Below are positions 8,946-17,194 of a stretch of DNA of 49,079 nt, in pieces (positions within the stretch are counted from its first letter, which is position 1; the number at the start of each line of letters is the position of its first letter). This DNA is from Leptolyngbya sp. Prado105 (lineage in GTDB: Bacteria; Cyanobacteriota; Cyanobacteriia; Leptolyngbyales; Leptolyngbyaceae), in the NCBI GenBank assembly GCA_025454375.1, contig JALOOO010000009.1:1-49079 (forward strand), given 5' to 3'. The notes under the pieces were generated by a model. It had not been told where the DNA came from. It ran no database searches and saw only the letters and a list, made by a program, of their open reading frames with translations. Made by a program: the position numbers and the translations under genes.

Positions 8946-9881
8946 ATGCATCGTTCAACCCGTTTAGCCCGAAAGCTCTGGAATGCCAAAAGTGCATTTG
9001 CTTTAGCTCTTGCAATTACAGTTCTACCCGCGTGCAATCAAGTCACTCAGCAAGAAGCAAGAAATGTAACGACTGAAAACATTACCGAGAATACAAATCA
9101 ATACATTGGCAGAACTGTGACGATTCGGAGTAAACCAATCCGCAACCTCGGTTCAAATACATTCACAATGAGTAGTGAACAGTTCTTTGGACGAGAGCCG
9201 ATCGTGGTTGTGAATGCTTCAGGCACTCCATTTGTCCTGCCTGAAAACCAAAATCTTGAAGTGCAGGTCACAGGTCAAGTCCGTCAGTTTGTCCTTTCCG
9301 AAATTAATCAAAGCTACAATCTTGGCTTGCAACCCGATGTGTATCGTGAGTATGAGAATCGCCCTGCAATTATTGCTCAATCGATCGCATTAGCGCCTGA
9401 GCCTGGACAGATTAGCCAAAACCCAAGTGCCTACTATGGTCGAACGATCGCCGTTGATGGAGAAGTTGAAGACGTGAGAAGCGCGAATTCCTTCACGTTA
9501 GAGAATGATCAATTGCTAGGCGGACAGGACTTGTTAGTTCTAAATCCCAACTCTGGGCAACCTGTACAAGATGATCAAAACCTTGCTGTGACTGGTGTTC
9601 TTCGTCCGTTTGTAGTGGCTGACCTAGAGCGCGAATACGGTTTCACCTGGGATCGGGGTTTTGTGCAACAATTGGAAGCAGAATACCGCGATCGTCCCGT
9701 ACTGGTTGCAACAGGTATCTATCCATCTGCCCTTCCAGATAACAGTGATGCACTCTGGGGACTGCTGGGATTAGCTGGTTTACTTGGCTTATTTGGACTT
9801 ACAAGCGGTGGAAGACGCAGACATGAAAATAGGCGCGACTTGCAGGATGCACCCGCCTATCGCGATCCTAGTATTCGCTAA
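8946..9881 (+). CDS. Two-module lipoprotein with WGxxGxxG C-terminal segment
   Basis: The ATG at 8946 is chosen because AAGGAG precedes it. The 311-residue product has a signal peptide ending in VLPAC, making Cys30 the lipidation site. Two copies of a roughly 95-residue beta-rich module follow (about 52-147 and 160-255). Each reads: GRTVTIRS or similar, an FT strand, LVLN or VVVNASG, VTG(Q/V)(V/L)R.FV, E.EY, and ENRP/RDRP..A. The C-terminus has WGLLGLAGLLGLFGL followed by basic residues, a WGxxGxxG sorting-type segment not seen in the two paralogs (17195-17770, 19887-20732). The module may be OB-like, but that is only an impression. Function unknown; envelope location is well supported. Confidence 0.8.
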   Translation: MHRSTRLARKLWNAKSAFALALAITVLPACNQVTQQEARNVTTENITENTNQYIGRTVTIRSKPIRNLGSNTFTMSSEQFFGREPIVVVNASGTPFVLPENQNLEVQVTGQVRQFVLSEINQSYNLGLQPDVYREYENRPAIIAQSIALAPEPGQISQNPSAYYGRTIAVDGEVEDVRSANSFTLENDQLLGGQDLLVLNPNSGQPVQDDQNLAVTGVLRPFVVADLEREYGFTWDRGFVQQLEAEYRDRPVLVATGIYPSALPDNSDALWGLLGLAGLLGLFGLTSGGRRRHENRRDLQDAPAYRDPSIR

Positions 9882-9918
9882 CTGTCTTGAAAGCTAGTTG
9901 ATATTGAACTTATTTTTA

Positions 9919-9962
9919 ACAGCATTGGTTACTAGAACTAGCTTTCTAGTAACCAATGCTGT
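9919..9962. terminator. Perfect 19-bp hairpin between convergent genes
   Basis: Arms 9919-9937 (ACAGCATTGGTTACTAGAA) and 9944-9962 are perfect reverse complements around a 6-nt loop. It lies about 40 nt after the lipoprotein stop and lacks a T-run on either side. A factor-independent terminator without U-tract, as often seen in cyanobacteria, or an RNA-stabilising hairpin is likely. Confidence 0.6.
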
Positions 9963-10183
9963 GTTCGAGTAAATCTATTGATTCTCGTAATTCACTAAAA
10001 CTTAACTGGCGTAGCGAGTTTTTCAGCATGACTGTTGCTCAGGAATTCAATCTCGCTACGATCGCTATTGTACCGATTCATAGCACCAGATTCTACTGAA
10101 AAAGGGCGATCGGTGCGTTATCAATGCCCATTGCCGTAATCATTGATCAACACCGAACACGATCGTAATAAAACGGCTTTGTA

Positions 10184-10229
10184 AAGGACTGCTAATGCTT
10201 GACCCACCTTGTTAGCATCAGCAGTCCTT
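10184..10229 (-). terminator. Hairpin directly after the rhodopsin gene
   Basis: Arms 10184-10199 and 10214-10229 pair over 16 bp with one mismatch (AAGGACTGCT plus ATGCT) and a 14-nt loop. It begins 5 nt beyond the rhodopsin stop on the minus strand and is followed by TTTACAAAG. It is well placed as that gene's terminator. Confidence 0.65.
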
Positions 10230-10234
10230 CACTT

Positions 10235-11167
10235 CTAGCGGCGTGCAGTTGCTAATGCAGGTTCATGCTCTAATGCCTCACTACGTTTGCGAGCAATGTA
10301 GCTGAGGATCGCTCCATAGATTACCTTCGAGGTAATATCAGCGACCGTGTACAGAATCTGTCGTGTCACGGCTCCCCACGCTGTCGGCGCGATCGCAGGA
10401 ATTAAATAAGCGATTGGATAGAGCGTCCAAGTCACGAGAATAAACCAAAACACCCCTCTCATTGCTTTGGGTAAGTTATCCGGTTCTCTCGGTAACTGAT
10501 CCGCAGAGCGATTAATCATGCGCCCTACAACATAAGCGACATAGACGTAGAACACCGAGCTAATTGCGCCCCAAAGAAATAGCAGTGGAATGTTTGTCAC
10601 CTCATAGAACTGTCCAATGTATCCGGTGTAAATCATTAACAATCCACCGATAACAAACTGAGTTCCATAAGCAATGGTGCGACCTCGTGTGAGTCCAAGA
10701 ACGACCGTCAATTGCAAAAGCAACATCGGCACATCGATCGACCAGTTCACATAGCGAAACCCATTAGAAAATGCAGTCGTCGTGGGTCGCCATAGTCCAT
10801 CCACATAGGAGAAAGCGTTGTTCCAGTTTTGAAACAATTGGAACAGTTCAAGAAACGCAGACACCATCACGACGGCGGACAGAGTTGAAGAGAGCCGATA
10901 GCGTGGAGCAATGTTATTACTAGACAGCACAAAGTACACAAAACCTGCGGCTTGTGCCGCATAGCCCAGCGTTAGAACGTGAGAGATAATATCGTGCTGA
11001 ATCGGCGTGTAGGTGAGGGTGTTTTCAAACACTAAGCCTGTATTAATTAGACCCGGTGCAGCCTCAGCAGTAGGAGGAACCTGAGCATAAACCTGAGCCG
11101 TAAAGAGTACAAATATAAGTGCAAAAACGGCAGCTCCAACTGGAAGCAGCTTTTTGGCAAAGCGCAT
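10235..11167 (-). CDS. NDQ-motif microbial rhodopsin, predicted light-driven sodium pump
   Basis: A 310-residue seven-helix type 1 rhodopsin. Helix C reads RYVNWSIDVPMLLLQL, placing Asn141, Asp145 and Gln152 at the positions of KR2 Asn112, Asp116 and Gln123, the signature of sodium-pumping rhodopsins. The retinal-binding Lys281 lies in ADITSKVIYG, with Asp277 one turn before, as in KR2. TGYIGQFYEV also matches KR2. Residues 1-29 add a basic start, a hydrophobic stretch and AQVYAQ, like a cleavable signal, which KR2 lacks. AGGAGG precedes the ATG. Sodium export is inferred from the motif. A CPA1 antiporter lies divergently upstream. No carotenoid oxygenase for retinal is in the window. Confidence 0.93.
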   Translation of the reverse strand: MRFAKKLLPVGAAVFALIFVLFTAQVYAQVPPTAEAAPGLINTGLVFENTLTYTPIQHDIISHVLTLGYAAQAAGFVYFVLSSNNIAPRYRLSSTLSAVVMVSAFLELFQLFQNWNNAFSYVDGLWRPTTTAFSNGFRYVNWSIDVPMLLLQLTVVLGLTRGRTIAYGTQFVIGGLLMIYTGYIGQFYEVTNIPLLFLWGAISSVFYVYVAYVVGRMINRSADQLPREPDNLPKAMRGVFWFILVTWTLYPIAYLIPAIAPTAWGAVTRQILYTVADITSKVIYGAILSYIARKRSEALEHEPALATARR

Positions 11168-11463
11168 AATTTAGCGATCCTCCTAATCGAGTGTGTAGAA
11201 TGTCGCGTTGAGCAAATTTAATCCTGTGAGACACAAGTTCTCCTACTTACAAATAACGCCGCACTGCTCCTGTAACGTCTGTCTTAAGATGTAATACGCT
11301 AGAAATAGCAACTTTTTCCCAGTGTTTCATCTTTGAGTCGCAAGTCCATCGCTAGACAGAGCGTCATGCAATTCAACACGATAAGATTGTTGATAAAAAC
11401 TTGTCATAGTTCTATTTGCTACAACCATAATCTTCAATCTGTTTTTTACTACGATGGCGAATT

Positions 11464-12705
11464 GTGAATCACCTAAATTCAACTGAAATTAACACCGCTT
11501 TTGCTGCCCTTGGTGGACTAATTGTATTGTTGGGACTGTTTTCGGGCTTCCTGAAAGAGCGACTATTTTTATCTGATCCCTTCATTGCATTAGTGGCTGG
11601 AATTCTGCTTAGTCCTGCCGTTTTTAACTGGGTAAATCTTAGCCATTGGGGAAGTACGAAAGGAATTTTAGAACAAGGAGCAAGACTTGCGATCGCGGTA
11701 CAAGTCGTCGCGATCGCACTACGATTACCGAAGGGTTATGTTTATCAAAGTCGGAGATCACTAATGGTGCTGCTGGGCTTGGTGATGCCGCTCATGTGGC
11801 TTGCTAGTGGACTTCTAGCAACCTGGCTTTTAGAAGTTTCGATTTGGCAAGGAATGCTAATCGGCGCGATCGTCACGCCGACTGATCCGGTCATTGGTTC
11901 TGCGGTGGTTACAGGCAGAATTGCAGAAAATCATCTTCCCGGTCGAATTCGTAACTTAATCTCGCTCGAATCCGCAGCAAATGATGGATTAGCATACCCC
12001 TTCGTTTGGCTATCTATTTTGATGCTAACGCGACCGACAGGAGAAGCGATGTCTCACTGGATCTTCAAAACAATTTTGTGGGAAGTTGTGGGAGCCGCGA
12101 TCGCGGGCACAGTTCTGGGTTATGGACTGGGAAAGCTGCTGCTTTGGGTGGAACAAAAGCAAACCCAGGAAAAACAATCATTTTTAGCCTTGACGATCGC
12201 GTTCTCTCTGTTGATCTTAGGCTCAATCAAGCTGCTGGGAGGCGATGGCATTTTTGGCGTTTTTGTTGCCGGGATTGTGTTTGATAACACTGTGGAAGGC
12301 ACTGAACGCGCAGAAGAAACAGAGGTTCAAGATGCCATTGATCGGTTTTTCACGATTTTAATTTTTGCACTTCTGGGACTGGTTCTACCCTGGCAGGAGT
12401 GGATAGCACTCGGATGGCGTGGTGTAGGGCTTGCGATCGCAATTCTTTTATTCCGTCGGCTTCCCGCAATTCTACTCGTTCAGCCGTTGATGCCTCGGCT
12501 GCAATCCATCAAGGATGCGCTATTTGTTGGCTGGTTTGGTCCTATTGGCGTAGCTGCGCTATTCTACTCGATACTGGCACTGAAACAAACCGACTTTGAT
12601 CTAGCCTGGACTGTCGGTAGCTTAGTTATTTGTAGTTCCGTTATTGTGCATGGTTTCACATCAACTCCCAGCACTAAACTTTATGATGCAAACAATCGTG
12701 AGTGA
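11464..12705 (+). CDS. CPA1-family sodium/proton antiporter
   Basis: A 413-residue membrane protein with about 11-12 hydrophobic segments. TPTDPVIGSAVV and LISLESAANDGLAYP are the two conserved ion-site segments of NhaP-type CPA1 exchangers; the Asn-Asp pair marks electroneutral types. It exchanges cytoplasmic sodium for protons at the membrane. The apparent start is GTG 11464; ribosome-site support is weak. It lies back-to-back with the NDQ rhodopsin across 296 nt, so the two may share regulation. Another CPA1 protein at 44599 is only distantly similar. There is no C-terminal regulatory domain. Confidence 0.88.
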   Translation: MNHLNSTEINTAFAALGGLIVLLGLFSGFLKERLFLSDPFIALVAGILLSPAVFNWVNLSHWGSTKGILEQGARLAIAVQVVAIALRLPKGYVYQSRRSLMVLLGLVMPLMWLASGLLATWLLEVSIWQGMLIGAIVTPTDPVIGSAVVTGRIAENHLPGRIRNLISLESAANDGLAYPFVWLSILMLTRPTGEAMSHWIFKTILWEVVGAAIAGTVLGYGLGKLLLWVEQKQTQEKQSFLALTIAFSLLILGSIKLLGGDGIFGVFVAGIVFDNTVEGTERAEETEVQDAIDRFFTILIFALLGLVLPWQEWIALGWRGVGLAIAILLFRRLPAILLVQPLMPRLQSIKDALFVGWFGPIGVAALFYSILALKQTDFDLAWTVGSLVICSSVIVHGFTSTPSTKLYDANNRE

Positions 12706-12716
12706 AAGATTCTGTG

Positions 12717-12757
12717 TGACGCAGCAAACCCTTGTAGTCTTATGGAATGCTGCGTCA
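12717..12757. terminator. Hairpin between convergent genes
   Basis: Arms TGACGCAGCA (12717-12726) and TGCTGCGTCA (12748-12757) are perfect reverse complements with a 21-nt loop. They sit in the 62-nt gap between the antiporter stop and the convergent gene at 12768. A bidirectional terminator is likely. Confidence 0.5.
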
Positions 12758-12767
12758 GTCTTAAAGT

Positions 12768-14225
12768 TCAAGAAACTGCACTAGTTATTGAACTTTCCTC
12801 CCAACGAACTGAAAACTGATCACCCATTCGCGCCAAAAAAGTATCAAGCTGATCGAGAGCTAACGGCTCAGGAAGGGGATAGCGCTGCTCAAACTGTTTA
12901 AGTTCGATGTAGTGGCGAACAAACGACGCTAAATCGTTCGGATAGGTTTCCTCATTGACTCCTAAAAATTGTCCTTTGTGTCGTGCTTTTGCCAGGATGT
13001 TCCGCCATTGCTCGATCGAGGCAATACCAAGCGATCGCATACCATTCGAGAATAAGGTTAGATAAATTTCATCGTAAGGCGCTGTACTATCTAGATAGTT
13101 ACTTAATCGCTCTGCCGAGGTTTGATCGTTAAAGACGCTCCAGAATGGCACGAGTCCAAGATGCACTGCCCACCACGGTTGTAAATAGACAAACGATTCA
13201 ACCATCAAGCGATTATTGCTGATTCCGTGTTGTTGATACCACCAGCGATACAACTCTGCAACGAAGGGACTGAGATCCTGTGGGTAATTCAAAACGATAC
13301 GACGAACCCGGAATTGATGGTCACGGGCAAAAGCTTCCACATCCTCGCGCAGTTCTGGGTCAAAGCCCCACTCTGATTCTGGAAAACATCCATCGGGTGT
13401 TGGTGGCTCCCAGCGTTGATGGCTAGAACCATTTTGGCGGAGGAAGTTTGTGATTTTCTCACTATCTTGAAAATACTCTTCTGGGGTTAAGCCACCTTTG
13501 CCGCCGAACTGGAAAAAGTGTCGATCGCTCACCTGAGTTGCTAACCACGTATTTTGGCTTTCTATCAAAAATAAAGTTGCACTAGGTGCTAAATTCTCAA
13601 TCAAAAACTGTTTGTATGCTTCTCCAAGTCGAGTTCGCTTCAGTCGAAAATAGCCCACATGAGGTACTTTCACGCGATCTTGATTCGGGTCGTGCATCTG
13701 ATAGATTTTGAGATCCGGATTGTGATCTAGTAGCCGTTGAGCTTGCTCTTTTCCCCATGCTAAGGCTTGCTTCGGATCATCAGGGTCAACAGAGTGCTGT
13801 AAACAGACTAAGAGCGTTTGAGGCAACCAAGGCATATCCAGGGCTGCCCCTAAATGTACTGCTGCTCCATTGGTTGAGCCAATCATTGCCGCAGGATACT
13901 TTCGCCGAGGATACTGGCTAATCACCCAGCGAGACATGATTTCTGAGCGAACTTCATCAAGGGTCTTCGTCGATGCCGCATTCATCCAGCCTGCCAGGGT
14001 AGACAAGGACTGAGATAATTTTGTAGGAAGATAGCTAATCGCCTCAGCCGTTGTCGCTTTGAGTGGAGGCGCAAATCCTCCTTGAGAAAACTCTTTGCCC
14101 TTGAGATAGTTCCCCAAAGATTGAAGCGCGACTGTAGCAGAATCCAGGCTCGTAATATAACGAGGTTTAATCCCAAACGATGCCATGATATCCGCTACTG
14201 TTAGATAGGTTGACGAAAACTGCAT
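12768..14225 (-). CDS. Unrecognised 485-residue protein
   Basis: I do not recognise this family. The protein is soluble-looking, without a signal peptide or long hydrophobic helix. It is rich in Trp, Tyr and Phe. Segments that look conserved are SQYPRRKYPAAMIGSTNGA, MHDPNQDRVKVPHVGYFRLKR, QFGGKGGLTPEEYF and ESFVYLQPWWAVHLGLVPFW. STNGAAVHLGAALDMPWLPQT could be a nucleotide or sugar-binding turn, but this is a guess. It is divergent from the GH31 glucosidase at 14413, which hints at a sugar context. Length and codon use are normal for a real gene. Confidence 0.8.
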   Translation of the reverse strand: MQFSSTYLTVADIMASFGIKPRYITSLDSATVALQSLGNYLKGKEFSQGGFAPPLKATTAEAISYLPTKLSQSLSTLAGWMNAASTKTLDEVRSEIMSRWVISQYPRRKYPAAMIGSTNGAAVHLGAALDMPWLPQTLLVCLQHSVDPDDPKQALAWGKEQAQRLLDHNPDLKIYQMHDPNQDRVKVPHVGYFRLKRTRLGEAYKQFLIENLAPSATLFLIESQNTWLATQVSDRHFFQFGGKGGLTPEEYFQDSEKITNFLRQNGSSHQRWEPPTPDGCFPESEWGFDPELREDVEAFARDHQFRVRRIVLNYPQDLSPFVAELYRWWYQQHGISNNRLMVESFVYLQPWWAVHLGLVPFWSVFNDQTSAERLSNYLDSTAPYDEIYLTLFSNGMRSLGIASIEQWRNILAKARHKGQFLGVNEETYPNDLASFVRHYIELKQFEQRYPLPEPLALDQLDTFLARMGDQFSVRWEESSITSAVS

Positions 14226-14412
14226 AATTCAAATCTCACTATCAAATTCTTTGTCCAAACGCTTTGTCCAAATGCTTTGTCTGCTCAGTTAAAGCCTAGT
14301 CAGTTCGATTTGAGAGAGAACCCATCAATCGACAGATATTCTGCCTTCTAGTGGAGGAATCGCGATCGATTGCTCGATAGGGTGTAAGCGCATTTTAACG
14401 CTCTGCAAGACT

Positions 14413-16818
14413 ATGAGATTTCTCAAACAGCTTTCGCTCACGGCTCGATTTCTGTTGAAATCCCTTTTCTATGTGCAGTATGTACCCCAAGCATTGTTCT
14501 ATGCGTATCAACGCGATCGTGCCGAACGATATTTCTCGTCCCAATCCACCTCAGAGCCTTTGTTAGTACCCGGCAAGCTTTTGAATATGACGCGCACGGA
14601 TCGAGGAGTACAGATTGATTTTGAGCAAGCAGAACTTTCTATTGAGTTTCTAGCTCCTGATCTTGTGCGGATCAATTGGTTTCCAGGTCTTGCGCCGATT
14701 TCTTATGCGATTGTTGATCAAGATTGGGATCGCGTTGACGTGACTGTAAAGCAAGATGATCACGGGTATACGATCGCTAGTCATGCACTCAGTATTATTG
14801 TTCAATCTGATGGTTATATTCGTTTCTTAGATTCCACTGGACAAACCTTAAGAGAAGAATTGCCACCTCAACGACAAAGTGAACGATGGGTGCATCAAGC
14901 AAAGTTACAGCCGGAAGAACATATCTATGGACTTGGAGAACGTGCTGCTTCTCTAAACTTGAGATCGTCTAAAACCTATCAGATGTGGAATCGCGATCCC
15001 GCAGGTCACAGTCCAGGTGTTGATCCGCTTTATATTTGTATTCCGAGCTATCTCGGATTGCATGAACAAGGAAGCTACCTAATCTTCTATGAAAACTCGT
15101 TTCTGGCTCAGTTTTCGTTTGATGAGGTAGCAACAGCAGACTTTGAAGGTGGTTCCTTGCGTTACTACCTATCTGTGGGCAATCCTTCACAGTTGATCGA
15201 GCGTTATACCCAGTTAACTGGGCGTGCGCCGCTTCCGGCTCGATGGGCACTCGGCTATCATCAGTCTCGATGGGGATACTATACAGAAAAGATTATTCGA
15301 CAAGAAATTGAAGCGTTTCAAGCGCATCAGATTCCGTTAAGTGCGATTCACTTTGATATTGATTGTCAAGTCGGGCATCGTCCCTTTACTATTGATCCCG
15401 ATCGCTTTCCTAAGCTCAACGACTTTACCCAAGAACTTGCAAAATCAGGGATTCATTGCATTGCAATCAATAATCCTGGTGTGAAAATGAGCCGGGAGAG
15501 CAACTTATTTCTAGAAGGGCAAATTCTCAATGCCTTCTGCACCTATCCAGATGGAACTTTAGTCACTGCACCTGTTTGGGCAGGGCGAAAAGCTTTTCCT
15601 GATTTTACAAATCCCAGAGTGCGATCGTGGTGGAGTCGTCAGTATGCGTACCTTCTAGATGTTGGAATCTCTGGATTCTGGCACGACATGAATGAGCCTG
15701 CAACCTTTGCCTCATGGGGCGATCCCTCGCTGCCCAAAGTAGCTCAACATCACATGGAAGGACGAGGCGGCGATCATCGAGAAGCACACAATCTCTATGG
15801 ATTGCTAGAAGCGAGAGCCGCTTATGAGAGCTTACGAGAGTATCAACCCCAGCAACGTCCGTTTATTGTGTCGCGATCGGGGTGGGCGGGGTTGCAACGT
15901 TATGCTTGGACATGGACAGGCGATGTTTCGAGTACCTGGGAATCCCTGCGGCAAACAATTTCCACCGTTTTGGGATTAGGACTCTCTGGAATTCCCTACA
16001 CAGGTCCTGATATTGGTGGATTTCAAGGAAATCCTTCGGCAGAACTCTACCTGCGTTGGTTTCAGATGGCAACCTTTCTACCGTTCTATCGAACCCATTG
16101 CGCGATCAGTGATTTACCGCGTGCCCCCTGGACGTATGGTGAACCTTATCTCAGCATCATTCGCAGTTTTGTCGAATTGCGCCATCAACTCATGCCGTAT
16201 CTCTATACGCTGGCATGGGAAACAACTCAGAAAGGCTACCCGATCGTGCGTCCACTCTTTTGGCTCGATTGGCAAAATGCTTCGCTATGGGATGTGGATG
16301 ATGCGTTCTGTTTAGGAAATCAGCTTTTAATTGCACCGATTGTAGAAGCAGGAGTAAAAGCACGATCGCTCTACCTGCCCAAAGGAAGTTGGTACTCTTT
16401 CTGGAACGACACATTAAGCGAGGGCGAACAATCGATCGAGGTCGAAGCCTCACTCGAAGAACTTCCAGTTTTTGTTAAAGCTGGAACTGTTCTGCCAATG
16501 GAGAAAGAAGGACAACTGATTCTACATCTTTATCCATTAGCAACTGGGGAAAGCGAGAGCTACATGTACAGTGATGCAGGAGACGGCTATGAAGCAGGGC
16601 GTGTCGATCGCTTTCACTTATCCCGAACTGCGACTGATATAGAGGTGAGTTGGAATCACGATGGAACGGCTCAATTGTTCTATGCAACTGTGCAACTTCA
16701 ATTGCATGGTATAACCGCAACGCAAGCCTGGATAGATGAGCAAGCGGTTGTAGTGCAAGGGCAACAATTAGACTGTCAGCAATTTCAGCGAGCGCGTTTT
16801 CAGATTGCATTACCTTAA
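14413..16818 (+). CDS. GH31 family alpha-glucosidase
   Basis: An 801-residue glycoside hydrolase. The nucleophile is Asp425 in GFWHDMNEP, and the acid/base is Asp504 in WTWTGDVSSTW; both segments are diagnostic of GH31. The order is an N-terminal beta-sandwich (about 60-260), the catalytic barrel (265-620, beginning RWALGYHQSRWGYY) and C-terminal beta domains. The barrel holds RPFIVSRSGWAG and FYRTHCA. It would release glucose from alpha-linked oligosaccharides or glucans. No signal peptide is clear, so a cytoplasmic role in glycogen or trehalose/sucrose-type turnover is likely. The start has weak ribosome-site support. Confidence 0.93.
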   Translation: MRFLKQLSLTARFLLKSLFYVQYVPQALFYAYQRDRAERYFSSQSTSEPLLVPGKLLNMTRTDRGVQIDFEQAELSIEFLAPDLVRINWFPGLAPISYAIVDQDWDRVDVTVKQDDHGYTIASHALSIIVQSDGYIRFLDSTGQTLREELPPQRQSERWVHQAKLQPEEHIYGLGERAASLNLRSSKTYQMWNRDPAGHSPGVDPLYICIPSYLGLHEQGSYLIFYENSFLAQFSFDEVATADFEGGSLRYYLSVGNPSQLIERYTQLTGRAPLPARWALGYHQSRWGYYTEKIIRQEIEAFQAHQIPLSAIHFDIDCQVGHRPFTIDPDRFPKLNDFTQELAKSGIHCIAINNPGVKMSRESNLFLEGQILNAFCTYPDGTLVTAPVWAGRKAFPDFTNPRVRSWWSRQYAYLLDVGISGFWHDMNEPATFASWGDPSLPKVAQHHMEGRGGDHREAHNLYGLLEARAAYESLREYQPQQRPFIVSRSGWAGLQRYAWTWTGDVSSTWESLRQTISTVLGLGLSGIPYTGPDIGGFQGNPSAELYLRWFQMATFLPFYRTHCAISDLPRAPWTYGEPYLSIIRSFVELRHQLMPYLYTLAWETTQKGYPIVRPLFWLDWQNASLWDVDDAFCLGNQLLIAPIVEAGVKARSLYLPKGSWYSFWNDTLSEGEQSIEVEASLEELPVFVKAGTVLPMEKEGQLILHLYPLATGESESYMYSDAGDGYEAGRVDRFHLSRTATDIEVSWNHDGTAQLFYATVQLQLHGITATQAWIDEQAVVVQGQQLDCQQFQRARFQIALP

Positions 16819-17194
16819 TGTTCCTGCATCACTTCAAGGCGACTTTGTTTCGACGATCGCCATTGATCGATGCAGTCCAAGATGAGGGCGATTTTGTTCT
16901 AAAAAGGGTTCGATCGCTTGGTCAAAACTACCTTGATTCTGCTCCAAACGATGAAAGCAGGAGAAACCGTATCGACTAAATTTTCATCAGAGGCATTTCT
17001 TCTCTAAATTCACTTGGCTGCATGATGGGGTGATTGAATTGTTCATCAACCGCCATGAGCTTGAACGAGCCGTATGATAGTTCGTTCACAGGTCTAGAAT
17101 ATTACCGATGCTGACTTAATCGTGAAAGAAATGCCCTAAGCAAACTGAGTGAGCCAAACTTAAACAATGAGCTTAGGACACCAAGGAATTTTGG
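16819..17194. other. Intergenic region, nothing recognised
   Basis: The stretch separates the GH31 gene from the convergent lipoprotein gene. Short open frames occur but none has a start, ribosome site or family resemblance. Several GATCG cores are present. It may contain eroded coding sequence, but I could not identify it. Confidence 0.5.

Larger units (their letters stand above)
9882..10234. other. Convergent intergenic region with two hairpins
   Basis: No coding frame is convincing here. The stretch lies between the lipoprotein gene (plus) and the rhodopsin gene (minus) and holds two strong inverted repeats, listed separately. A weaker one has arms GTAGCGAG and CTCGCTAC near 10012-10060. 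The middle (10070-10170) shows nothing I can interpret. Confidence 0.6.

Noticed and set aside
11310-11335. Possible copy of the direct repeat before the antiporter (TTTCCCA, then TTCATCT)
   Set aside because: The second half-site matches too poorly and the tail does not align.
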